From Auxenochlorella pyrenoidosa (lineage: Eukaryota > Chlorophyta > Trebouxiophyceae > Chlorellales > Chlorellaceae): a stretch of 46,036 nt of DNA. Below the pieces are notes generated by a model. It saw only the letters and a list, made by a program, of their open reading frames with translations, was not told the origin of the DNA and did no database searches. This document shows, in pieces, positions 10,888 to 20,795 of the stretch. Within the stretch, counting starts at the first letter, position 1; the number at the start of each line of letters is the position of its first letter. The translations under genes and the position numbers were made by a program. Location: the NCBI GenBank assembly GCA_001430745.1, contig KQ481983.1, positions 2,235,250 through 2,281,285 on the forward strand. The letters run 5' to 3'.

Positions 10888-13800
10888 TCAGGGCTGCGAC
10901 TTGCCCTGGGACGCCCAGCGCAGCGACTTGCTCTTCATGGCCCGCATCGTGGCGCCCATGGTCTCGCGCATGCTCTCCCCTGCTGCCGCGGCGCTGGCCT
11001 GCGGTGTTTGGAAGACGCACGTTTGAGAGGTCGAGTGCTTGCAAGGCGGCAGGTGTGGGCGTGAGAAGAAACGTGACGAGGTGGAGCTGCCTGCCGATCG
11101 CTTACAAGCTCCGACTCCTCTTCCGGACCTTCCTGACTGTGCGAAACTCCTCACCTTTGCTGCAGTCAGGTTGGGGTTGAGCCTGCCCAGCCGCGCAGCC
11201 ACATCCTGCGCTGCCTTGGCCGCAGCGCTGCCTCCGCTGCTCTGCATGCCAGGAAAGCGCAATGACTGGGTCAGCGGAGGTTGCCCACGTGCTCCTCTCA
11301 CAGCACTTCAGGCATCCAAGATTCTCCCAGTCAACTCCCACCGCTTCCACTCCTCCCTCATGCTCCAGCCAGCTCCCCGCAGGCAGCTCCTCACCTGCAA
11401 GCGAGGCATCTGTGGCAGTGAGAAGCCGGGGGCTGCCGGCGCACGCGCGGGCGCCGCCCCGCCCTCCCCCGACAGCAGCGGCCGCCCCATGCGGCGGTTG
11501 AACTGCTCCAGCAACGCCTGGTACTCCACGCGCTTCAGCACCTGCGGGGGTAGGGGGTTGGGGTGGGGGGAGGGCAAGCCGCGAAAGCTTGAGATTGCAT
11601 GCTGCCGCTGTGGGAAAAGCACGGGCATGCGCCACAAGAGTTAGTGGCAGGCTTGCGTGCGCGCCCTGGCTTGCCCTGCCCTTGCCCCCGCCACACTGGC
11701 ACCCCCCACCTTAAGGTCGATGATGCGCTGGAAGTCGGAGGGCGAGCCGTGCGGCAGCAGCTCAAAGAACGTGTCCACCAGGCCCTCAGGCGGGGAGCCC
11801 ACCACCTTGAGCACCGCCTCGGCGCGTCCCAGCTGCGCGTGCACGTCGGCCGCGAATGAGGCGACGCCGGCGGCGTCCAGCTGGCCGCCGGCGCGGGCCA
11901 GGTCGGCCAGGGCGCTCTTCAGGCCCTCCGTATCCAGCCGCATCTGCAGGGGGAGCCCGAGACGGGGGAGGGGCAGGCCCTGGTCAGCGGGCAAATTAGC
12001 AAATGGCAAGCACGCCAGTCGGGCAGGCCGCACTCTGGGCATCCCTGCCCAGGCGCCTGTGCCCGGTGCTCAAGCCAGCGATGTGAAGCCAGCGTTTGCT
12101 GACAGGGGGAGTGGCGGGTGCGCTGAGGCAAGGTCGTAATAGCTGTTTGGCTGCCTGCAGGTCCCCGCCACTGGCCAAACCCGATCCCTCCCCGCCCCAG
12201 GCCGCAGGGTCCATCACTTTACTGCCCCCCCACCTGCTGGCAGCCGATGTCGGAGATCTTGCGGCAGCGGAAGACGTTCTCCCAGTACCGCGGCGCAAAG
12301 GAGCGCAGCAGCTTGTCGCAGAAGAAGCGGAAGTAGTTGGGCGGCATGGCGGGGCCCAGCCGCGCGCCGCAGTCCAGCAGCACGGCGCGGAAGGTGCCCA
12401 CATACTCTGACTGGTCCCCCGCCTGCGCAGCAACCAGCCGGGGCACAGGCACCCTGGAGTTTCCATGTGCTGCGCGTTGGCCTGCTGCATCCAGGCTCGC
12501 GCCGCCACCGCCCCTGCACCGCCGGCACCCCGGGCGGCCCCTCTGCTGCCAACCCACCATCTCCATGCTGCCCCAGTTGATGCGCGCCATGGCGCTCAGC
12601 GCCGCCTCCAGCCTCGTCTCGATGCCCAGCAGCAGCGAGGTGAGGCAGTGGGTGACCACCGACTGGAACTCGTCCTCCTCCTCGCTCATGTCCACCCTGG
12701 CGGGTGAAGAGGGGCAGGCATGTGGGGGACGCCAGCTCAACCAGTGGAGACAACTTCTTGCTCAGAACCGTCAAGACCCCAACAGGCCTGGCCCTGCATG
12801 CCCCCCCCTGCAGCGCAGACGCAAGCCTTCCTACCCACAACCACAGCACAGCCAAGCGCGTTGGCAAGCAGGCAAGCAGGCAGGCAGGCAGGCAGTGTGG
12901 AAGGCACCCTCACTTGGCCGCGAGCTCCCGCGGTTCCAGCTTGGCGGCCAGCGCACGCGCCAGCTGGCGCACCATCTCCTGGCAGTGCTCCGCAGTGGAA
13001 ATGATCAGGCACACCACCTGCGGCAGGGGCGCCCAGTCAGCTGGGCATGCTCCAGGTGAGACGGGAACGAGGCAGGCTGGGCACACAGTCTGGCGCTGTC
13101 TCAAATGTCATCCAGCGAGGTGAGCACCCTGGTTGCTGCACACTCACCCCAATGTCGTCCTCGCTCAGCCGCACGTGCCAGTCACTGGTGCCCAGCACCG
13201 CGGTGGCGGCCAGGTTGCCGGATGAGGGCTTGGGCAGGCGGGCCACGAGGCGGGAGGCGTACGCACGATACACGCGCTGCGGGTGGGGTGGCATGCAGTT
13301 GGGGCCGGCAAAGTGAGCACGCGACGGCCACAGAAATTATGAAGAAGAATCGGCACGATGCGCTGCGTCAGATCGCGGTGCCTTTTCGAGCATGAGGGCA
13401 GTGCCAGGTTCTGCACACCCAGCGCAGAAGATGCATGGCCTGGCAACCCGCTTGTGTGACCACGGCCGGCACAGCGCCCCTCCCCTCCCCCTTTGGTGCC
13501 CCCAGGCTGTGGCCCACCTGGAAGACTGTGGCCAAGTCGAGCAGCGCGCGGCCACGCGTCACCTGGCTCACGCACTCCTTCATCTCCCGCCGCAACGAGT
13601 CCACCAGCTCATTGCTGCACACGGTTGGATACCACAACAGGCTCTTGCCAGGCTGTTGGAGTGCGGTTCGCACCCTGCCCCAAGCGGCCCTGCCGAGTAC
13701 GGCAGGGCTGCAGGCAGGATGCATGCGGGCAGCTGGAACAGGCTGTGACTGCGCTGGGAGCCAGGCCCAGGCGTGCCGCACCTGGAGCGCAGCACCGGCA

Positions 13801-16800
13801 GGTCGGCGCTCAGCGCCTGCCAGCTCTCCTCGCGCATCAGCCTCTCCAGGCCGGCCATGAGGTCGTGCTCCACGTGGTCGAGGTACACGCTGGGTGGGTG
13901 GGGTGGGGGGGCGCAGGGTGGGGAGTAAGGGGGTGCAGGGTGCAGGGTGCAGGATGCAGGGGGCAATGATGCACCGCGGGTGAGGGCCGGCAGCGGTGCG
14001 GTGCGCCCCTGGTTTGCTGCACAGCGCAGCGCTGCAGGTTCTGGCCAAGCTGCCTCCGCCACAGTGCTGCCCCTGCGGGCATGCCAATTAGAGCAGGCGC
14101 ACTCACTACAGGTAGGGCTGAAACACTGAGGAGATGCTGCCCTTGAAGTTGGTCCTGGCCACGGCTGCCGACGTGGCGTGCTCCTGAGTGTGGGGAGGGG
14201 CAGAGGGATGGCCAGTATGCAAGGCATACGGCGCTCTCGCTGTTGCGCGGCATTGGCGCACACGCCGCAGCGTCAATACAAGGGCAGCTTCTTAGGCACC
14301 TGGTCAGTTGCGCACCGCTGTCATTTGCTGCTCTACCCGACTCCACCAAGCCCTGCCCAGCCCACCTGTTCTTTGCGCCGCGCCGGCGACTCATGCTCCC
14401 CCACACGCTGCCGCTCCCGCGCCAGCTTCTCATAGCGCTGCCGCACGGCAGTGGCTGTGCGGCTGTCATCCTGCCGCCCGCCGCTGCCGCCGCCGACCTC
14501 GCCGCCCACCTCTGCATCCTCGCTGGCTCCGCTGGGCTCTGCCTCAACCGCGCCCTCAAACCGCCGTGCCATCTCGCTCTCAAAAATGTTGGTGGCCTCC
14601 ACCGCCTTGAGCAGGCTGTCCACCTGCTGCGGCAGCTCGGCTGACTGCAGGGAGCGGCAGCAGGCTGGGCAGGCAGTTGGCCTCCACCAAGAGAGGGAGG
14701 TCCCAACAGCGGCGCCAGTGGCTTGATCCCCTTCCTAGCAAGACCTCAGCCAGGGTGGCCACCTGCCCTCCTGACGCAGCGCCCGCACTCTCCTGGCCAG
14801 CCCCCTCCCCCGCCCCGCCCGCCCCACCCGCAGGTCCAGGATCTCCGCCAGCTGCGACTTGGTGATGTTGCAGAACATGATGCAGAGCAGCTGCGGCACG
14901 TGCCAGCCGGGCGGGAAGATGGCCCAGATGTCCTTGCGCGCCTCCAGACGGCGCAGCAGCCACTTGTAGCGGTTGACCGTGCGGTCCAGCTTGGCGGTGT
15001 CGCCGATGGTGGCAAAAATCTGCATGGTTCGGTCGGGGGCCAGGGCGAAGCACCTAGGTCCATGCAGATGTGACTTGCCAAGAAAACAGGCTTTCGTGGG
15101 CGGTTCGGCCTGCTTGGCTTGCCCTGTGCTTCACCCCATAGACCCGTTTGCTAACCAGCCCACTCCTGCATTTCCATCACTCAAGTCACCTGCGTGTACA
15201 CGCCCATCTCGCGCTTACAAACTGTGTCAATAAGCTCGTCGCGCGCCTGCAAGCAGAGGGGTCAAAGGAGGTTGGGCAGGTGGCATGCCGTCTTGTCACC
15301 GTGTGCGAGTATCAGCAGCCTCAGCGCGGAGAAGTCACACTGCTGCCCCACCATACCCCTGCGCTCCACCGGCTGCTGCCTTTTGCGCCGCACCTGGTAC
15401 CCCAGTGCCTCCACTACCAGGCAGCACGATCGCAGACGCTCCAGCAGCAGCGGGGAGGGCGCCTCTTCGCCCAGCAGCTCAAACTCGCGCAGCGTGTTGA
15501 TCTGGTGGGATGAGGGAGTGCAGAGCTCAGGTCCAGTTGGTGTGCAAGCATGCGTGTGACACACACATTGGAAATCTGGGCGCACAGTGCACGCAACAGG
15601 CCATAGAAAGTCAGCCCCTATTGTGAGGATGCAAGTTCATGCCATCAGCCAGAGCAAGGGCACCAGCCGCCCCACCTGCAGCGTCTTCTCCAGCGCCATG
15701 AGCCGCCCCTTGAGCTCCGCCACCTTGGGGATGTGCACGTACGACTGGAAGTGCGAGGACAGCTGCTGCACCGCCTCCAGCAGGTGCGCCGCCTCTGCGT
15801 ACTCGTGCCGCTCCACAGACAGCTGCAGCTGGTCTGAAGTCGGTCAGGCAACAAGGAGAGGGTAAGTGTGCTGAGCGCCGGCTTGGCAGGGTGAGGTCAG
15901 AAGCTGATAAGGCTGTTGGCACCTGCCAGCTAGCATGCACAGGGTTGGGCAGCTTCTCCAGTCCATCAAGCACAGCCCAGGTGCTGCCCGCACAGACACG
16001 CACCCACAGCATTGATGAGCATCGAGAGGCGGCGTAGCGCGGTGATGGTGGCAGTGAGGTGCTTCTTTGCATAGTCAAGCTTCTTGATATCCCTGCAAGC
16101 AGCATGATTTTGAGGCAGCGCGAAAAGCGGGCTGGCAGTGGCGCACAGTGGCCGCTCGCCGACAGGCGCAAGCAGCAGTGAGCCCTTTGCCAGCCCAGCC
16201 GCTGGGCGCGCACCTGCAGATCTCCTGCACCATCAGCTCGCTCTGCTCCGCCTTGCGCTGGATGTCCCGGATCTTGGAGAACAGCTCCTCGATGGTGGCC
16301 TTGGCAGCCCCCAGGTCCTGCCGCGCCCGCCCGCCGCTGCTCGACTGCGCGCGCACCGCAGCCAGGATCTCTGTATCCACGCGCGCCACCTGCATGCCGG
16401 GCAGCATGGCGGGCCAGGGCTTGAGGGCGCAGCTGTGCTGCATCGGAAGCATGGTTGGCTACGGCGGGCATAGAGCCAGCGGTGGGTGCAGCACAGCGCC
16501 CTAGCCATATGCAGCTGCCGCCGATGACTGCTCACTTTTTGTCGAAGCGTGCCAACCAACGGGTCCAGCTCTACGAGAGAGGCCTCTGCAAAGACGTGGG
16601 CATTCACCCAATGAGCAGTTTGACAAGGACGGGCAGGTGCCAGGATGGGTGCCGTGCGCACCCGCCTCCCAGCCGTTTTCCTGCTCAGAACCCTGGATCT
16701 CCATCCAAAACCTACCGGTGGGGAACATGCGATTCACATAGCGCTGAACATCAAAGTCGGGCCCAGCAAAAGGGTCGTCCTGCTGCGGCGCTGCAGGTTG

Positions 16801-16878
16801 ACCGCCGGGCACCCCGCCCGCTGCCGCCGCCGGTCCCGCGGGCTGCTGGCCGCCAGCGGCTGCCAACGGCAGCGCCAT
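10888..16878 (-). CDS. VPS53: VPS53, GARP/EARP tethering complex subunit
   Basis: Subunit of the GARP complex, which tethers endosome-derived vesicles at the trans-Golgi network. About 20 exons. The N-terminus carries DVQRYVNRMFPT joined across an intron to EASLVELDPLVGTLRQK, the Vps53_N signature. Helical-rod segments follow: VDTEILAAVRAQ, AKATIEELFSKIRDIQRKAE, LDYAKKHLTATITALRRL, RHEYAEAAHLLEAVQQLSSH, and KLDRTVNRYKWLLRRLE leading to WAIFPPGWHVPQLLCIMFCN. The C-terminal half has SVFQPYL joined to YVYLDHVEHDL, then YFRFFCDKLLRSFAPRYWEN, EAVLKVVGSPPEGLVDTFFE and SDFQRIIDLKVLKRVEYQAL. These are in the order of known Vps53 proteins. The start is taken at ATG 16878; an in-frame upstream extension to 17004 is possible. 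The last exon (10998-10888) ends in a basic tail. The gene is divergent from the PPP1R11 gene. Confidence 0.93.
12868..12896. repeat. AGGC/AAGC tetranucleotide tract in a VPS53 intron
   Basis: A short run of GCAAGCAGGCAAGC units passes into repeated CAGG tetramers in the VPS53 intron just downstream of the exon that starts near 12912 (as written on the + strand). It is a simple microsatellite with no coding effect. Confidence 0.7.
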
Positions 16879-17239
16879 AGCGCCCTGATGTCTGTCCAAA
16901 GCTGCTGCCTGCTCCCACGCTGCTGCTGGAGACCAAGAAGGAGCGAACCAGACAAAGCGATCGCGCCTCCAGTCCTGTGTTGTCTTATTCAAACGTGCGA
17001 TCAAAGCACTCGAGGGCAGGAGCGAGGCTGCATTGGCAGCTGCTGCTATGCAGCGCAGCAGCAGGGCACAGCAAGTGGCGGCTTGGAGCGTCTGCCAGAG
17101 GCTTCTGTTTCTTTCTTTATCTACCCGTCAGTCGAGATTCTGTGCAAGGCCTTTGTCGGCACCCGTTTTCGTCCCCTCCGCTCCTGAATCCTCGGCGCCA
17201 GCGGCCCCCCTCGGCAGCGGCGCCCCTTCTAGACCTAGC
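16879..17239. promoter_or_regulatory. Divergent promoter region (VPS53 / PPP1R11)
   Basis: The 361 bases between the two proposed ATGs show no recognisable coding exon. A GCGATCGC palindrome lies about 80 bases upstream of the VPS53 start, near 16960. A moderately T-rich stretch (TTTCTTTCTTTATCTACC) lies about 130 bases upstream of the PPP1R11 start. Confidence 0.45.
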
Positions 17240-18154
17240 ATGGCTTCAACGGTGGCGCTGCTGTCGCAGAGCCTAGCGGTGCTGGGCGGCGGCAGCAGCG
17301 GTGGGTCCGCCACCGTTGTGCAGCAGCCGGCTGCGCAGCAGCTGGAGCACCAGCAGCAGCCACCTGTCGCACAGCAGCAGCAGCATCAACAGCAGCAACA
17401 GCAGCAGCCGGCAGCCTCCAGCGGAACTGTTGCAGGTGTGTGCTGTTGTTTGACATGCAGGCAGCCATTCTTGGGCCACAGCTGCCGCGCACTCGGTGCT
17501 CTGGCACGGCCGATTGATGCACATTCACAGAGCACGAGTATTGCAGTGAAGGCGAAACAAACGCGAAAGCATGTCTGCTGTCCTGCAGAGCACCTGGTGC
17601 TGCGCCTCGTGCCCAAGAAGAAGAAAAACAGGGGCAAGGTGGGTGGCGCCTGTACTTTCTCGCCCAAATGCTGCTTTCTCGAGGGCACGCTCAGGCGTCA
17701 GCTCCCAACACACATGCCTCACAACTCCGCCAGCCTGCCATGCCTGCCCTAATGCCCTCATCCCGCTGTCCTGCCGGCTCCCTCCCCCTTGCGTAGGCTG
17801 TGCGGTGGGCAGAGGATGTGGTGGACAACGAGTTCATGAACAAGAAAAAGTCAAAAAGTGGGTCGGGATGGTGTGCATGACTAAGCGCGGGCTGGATCAG
17901 GTGGAGGGGATGTGGCACACAGCGGGAATTGGCAGTTGAGAGAGCTGCCAGTGCAAGGGCACGAACCAAGCCAGCGGCTGCCCTTTTCACCTGCTTTGAA
18001 CATGCTCGCTGCTGCAGAGTGTTGCATCTTCCACCGACAGCGGCAGTTCGGGGAGTGGAGCGACGAAGAAGACAGCGATGCCGAATGCGAATGTGGGGAG
18101 CCCGGCAGCAGCGGCGGCGGCCCTGGTGGAGAGCTGCCCCAGCCGGAGGTGTAA
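17240..18154 (+). CDS. PPP1R11: Protein phosphatase 1 inhibitor-3 (PPP1R11/YPI1 family)
   Basis: Small, intrinsically disordered PP1 regulator. Human inhibitor-3 and yeast Ypi1 bind the PP1 catalytic subunit in the nucleus. Four exons, 17240-17435, 17589-17638, 17797-17857 and 18018-18154, total 444 nt (147 aa) with matching phases. The N-terminal 65 residues are Gln-rich. The conserved core follows: HLVLRLVPKKKKNRGK, then AVRWAEDVVDNEFMNKKKSK, then KCCIFHRQRQFGEWSDEED, ending in an acidic cysteine-containing tail. RLVPKKK and VRWAEDVVDNE correspond to the conserved inhibitor-3 block in which a V/I-x-W-type motif binds PP1. The CC-I-F/Y and FGE-S/W elements are also family hallmarks. The ATG at 17240 fits the phase of the downstream exons. 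The TAA stop is at 18152-18154. Confidence 0.93.
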
Positions 18155-18777
18155 GCACCAGCTGCCGTCATTTTGCCGAGATGCTGCTCACTTGAGCGCT
18201 GGCAGCATGCGCTCTGCCCATTGAATGAACTCTCCTACTCGTACACAGCTCGGTTGCGTGCTTGCTCTTGTTTCCGCTTTTCTCTTCTGCTTCCCCCTCA
18301 ATGTTCACCCAGCCAGCGTGTTGCTAGGTTTCCACCGCTTGTGCCCATCTACTGCAACCTCTTTCATGCCTCTCAATCGAAGCATCACTTGCAATAACCT
18401 TGTCTTCTCAGATGCAAGCAAAAAGAAAAGAATCTGGGGCAGTGAGTGCCAAGCGACCAGGCAGGGATTGACTGGGATCAAAGGGAAGGGTACATCGGGG
18501 CCAAGCGAAAAGGGGAAAACAGCCAAGGTGCGGCTGCAGCTGTGCACACCGCAGAATCAATAAAGGGACTGGGACGGAACTGATGGGATGCAGGGCAGAG
18601 AGCGATTGGGAAGAGAACCTTGGCGGCCGCCTGCAGGCGAACAAGAGACGCTGGGCCTGGCACCAGCGCATGGGAGCGTCCAGCGCACCGTGGCCAGGGC
18701 AGCATAAGCGCAGGAGGGCCCAGCCGCCGAAACAACCAGCATTCCAGGCTGCAGCTCCACCCCGCTGGCGCGACAAC
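18155..18777. other. Convergent 3' region (PPP1R11 / OHP2)
   Basis: These 623 bases between convergent stops should contain both 3' UTRs. An AATAAA lies on the + strand at about 18557. No TGTAA is seen in the sense of either gene except the one formed by the PPP1R11 stop codon itself. No further coding exon could be supported on either strand. Confidence 0.5.
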
Positions 18778-20128
18778 TCAGTCCAGGTCCACCAGGCCCA
18801 TGTAGGAGGCCATGAGCTGCAGGCCGGACAGGGGGGCCGCATCTGTGGTGAGCGTCGCGCCAGGTCCGAGGCAAGCTGGGAGCGGCGTGGCTCAAGCATG
18901 CACTTCGTGTCGACATGACTCGCGCCCCTGGTGCGGCCCGTCCTGCCCTGCCCTGCACGCCCCCCTGCAGGCCCACCCTGAGCTGGTCGATGAAGGAGAC
19001 GCCGGTGGCGTACTCGGTCATAAGGCCGATGGCGATGCCCATCATCACCCACCGCCCGTTGTTGATCTCGTTCTTTTTCGTCCAGCCAAACACCCTGCGG
19101 AGAAGGTTGGCAGGCAAGAGCAGATGCGTTCTGGGCGGTGGGCAGCAAGGGGCAGGCGCCGCGGAGGCGCAGACGGGACAGCGTGCATGTTGCATGGGCA
19201 GGGAGGGGGCCGGGGGTCTCAAGAGGTCGAGTTTGTCATCCCTAGCGGATTCAGGCTTAGATGTTCTGATTTGCACGCAATCACCGACCCAAGATTGGCG
19301 TTGTGTGCAGGCAGCAGCCTGGTGGTAGCAAGGCATGCACACATGCAGCAGCAGAAGGGTCATGGATGCAACGCGTGGGCAAATAAGCGTTGCCAATGGC
19401 ACGGGCCTGCCACAGCAGCCACTGGGCAGAGCGCAAAGACGCTGCGCTAGCATGCATCAATAACAGCAGATGCAAGCAGTGCAGCTGGCGGCTTGGCCTG
19501 TGGTGCCTTCTCAGCACGGCGCAAACACGCTGCATGGGAGATGGTTCACCACCACCCATCCCGACGCACTTGGAGCGCTCGACAGTCTCAGCCAGCTTCA
19601 GGTTCTGGAAGTACTGCCGCATAGCCTTGGCCTGCTGCCGCTGGTACTCAATGGTCACCCCAGAGGGCTCTGCGGCGGCTGCTGCTGCAGGGGGTGCTGC
19701 CGCTGGGGCTGCTGCCGCACCCTCAGCGGGCGCTGCCGGCCGCGCCACTGGCTTCTGCAGCAGCGGGTCGCTCGACGCCTGCACCGCTGCCAGCCGCCGG
19801 CGGCTGGGCCGCTGCAGGTGGGAAGAGGAGGGCGAGTTATGAGAGGAAGGAGAGGGCAGGCATCGAGCAGCGAGAGGGGCGGGGCGGCGGCACCAGCAGG
19901 TGCCAGGCGCCAGCCAGGAGCGCCGCCACAAAACACCAACCAACCAGCGAAATAGGCGTCGGAAACACCCCGCCCACCGCTGCTGTTGATGCCTGGAAGG
20001 CGTGGCCTGCAGAGTGGGTTGTGGGAGGGGTGCAAGGAGTGAGCACAGCGATCGCACCGTGCGCACCAGGTAAGCCGGACATTACGGTGCAACAACGCAC
20101 CAGTCTTCAGGGCTAGCGTGCTCTGCAT
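18778..20128 (-). CDS. OHP2: One-helix protein 2 (OHP2), plastid LHC-like protein
   Basis: Thylakoid single-helix protein of the LHC/HLIP superfamily. In plants OHP2 works with OHP1 and HCF244 in chlorophyll delivery to, and synthesis of, the photosystem II D1 subunit. Five exons, 20128-20101, 20006-19978, 19811-19570, 19094-18977 and 18816-18778, total 456 nt (151 aa). The first 40 residues (MQSTLALKTGHAFQASTAA, then RPSRRRLAAVQAS) are a typical chloroplast transit peptide. A Pro/Ala-rich linker follows, then EYQRQQAKAMRQYFQNLKL. The chlorophyll-binding helix is FGWTKKNEINNGRWVMMG followed by IAIGLMTEYATG. It ends SFIDQLR/LMASYMGLVDLD, equal in length to the plant OHP2 C-terminus. That length match decided the last acceptor at 18816; a longer in-frame version was rejected. 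Conserved Glu, Asn and Arg pigment ligands are present. Confidence 0.92.
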
Positions 20129-20795
20129 TTTCAGCGGTGAGTGGGCGGAGCGGACTGACGCAAGTTGTGGCGCCGACGGCAGAGTAGGCCGGCAAGCTGA
20201 GGAAGTCGCGGGCAGTTCTGCTGGAGTGCAATGCGCGTGATTGAGGCCGTGGCGAAGGCTGAGGAGGCGTAGAGCGAAATCACGGCACGCACAGCAGGAG
20301 GCAGGCACAGACGCAGGCAGGTCGGTCTCCTTCGCTGCTTGGCATCCTCGTTCGATGATCTGATCGAGCCGAAGCGCCCGGGAGAGCCGCAAAAAGAACC
20401 CTAGTTGCTCAGCTCCTGACCTCCTTATTGCAGGCCGGGCGGGAGCTGCTGGGCTGCAGAACAGGTGATGACTGGATACACACGACTCCATGGCGAAGCG
20501 TGCACCGCGGGGATGCTGCACACAACTTGCGCTGGCACGGCGAAGGGCAGCGCCGCCACGCCGCCTGCCTCCCTGCCACCGCCTGTTCTGCAGAGCTGGG
20601 AAACCCGCAGCCAGTTCCGTGGCCTGCTGACAGGGAGTTTCGAGCTTCTCCAGGATAACACAGCTGTCGGGACGTCACAAGCAGCAATGGTGAGCAGCGG
20701 TCAGAAGAGGCGATGCTTCCCTGCCCCAGGCCGCCTGCAGTGCCAGCCTCAGGTGTTCCCGGTGTCTGCCTGCATGCCACCTTCAGGTGTTCCCC
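20129..20795. promoter_or_regulatory. Divergent promoter region (OHP2 / MFS transporter)
   Basis: These 667 bases between the OHP2 and MFS start codons hold several open stretches, but none has recognisable homology or convincing splice partners. No TATA box was seen. The nearby motif shared with the RsfS 5' region lies just outside, in OHP2 intron 1 (about 20044-20069). Confidence 0.45.

Noticed and set aside
16956..16966. GCGATCGC palindrome as a HIP1-type element
   Set aside because: Three copies (near 16960, 20048, 35671) are close to what base composition alone would give over 46 kb. Only the longer composite motif shared by the last two is kept as a finding.
18150..18154. TGTAA at the PPP1R11 stop as a poly(A) signal
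   Set aside because: It overlaps the stop codon itself (GTG TAA), so cleavage would leave almost no 3' UTR.
18816..18860. Longer last exon of OHP2 (adding ATLTTDAAPLSGLQ before LMASY)
   Set aside because: The phases do not join, while the acceptor at 18816 gives exactly the plant OHP2 C-terminal length.
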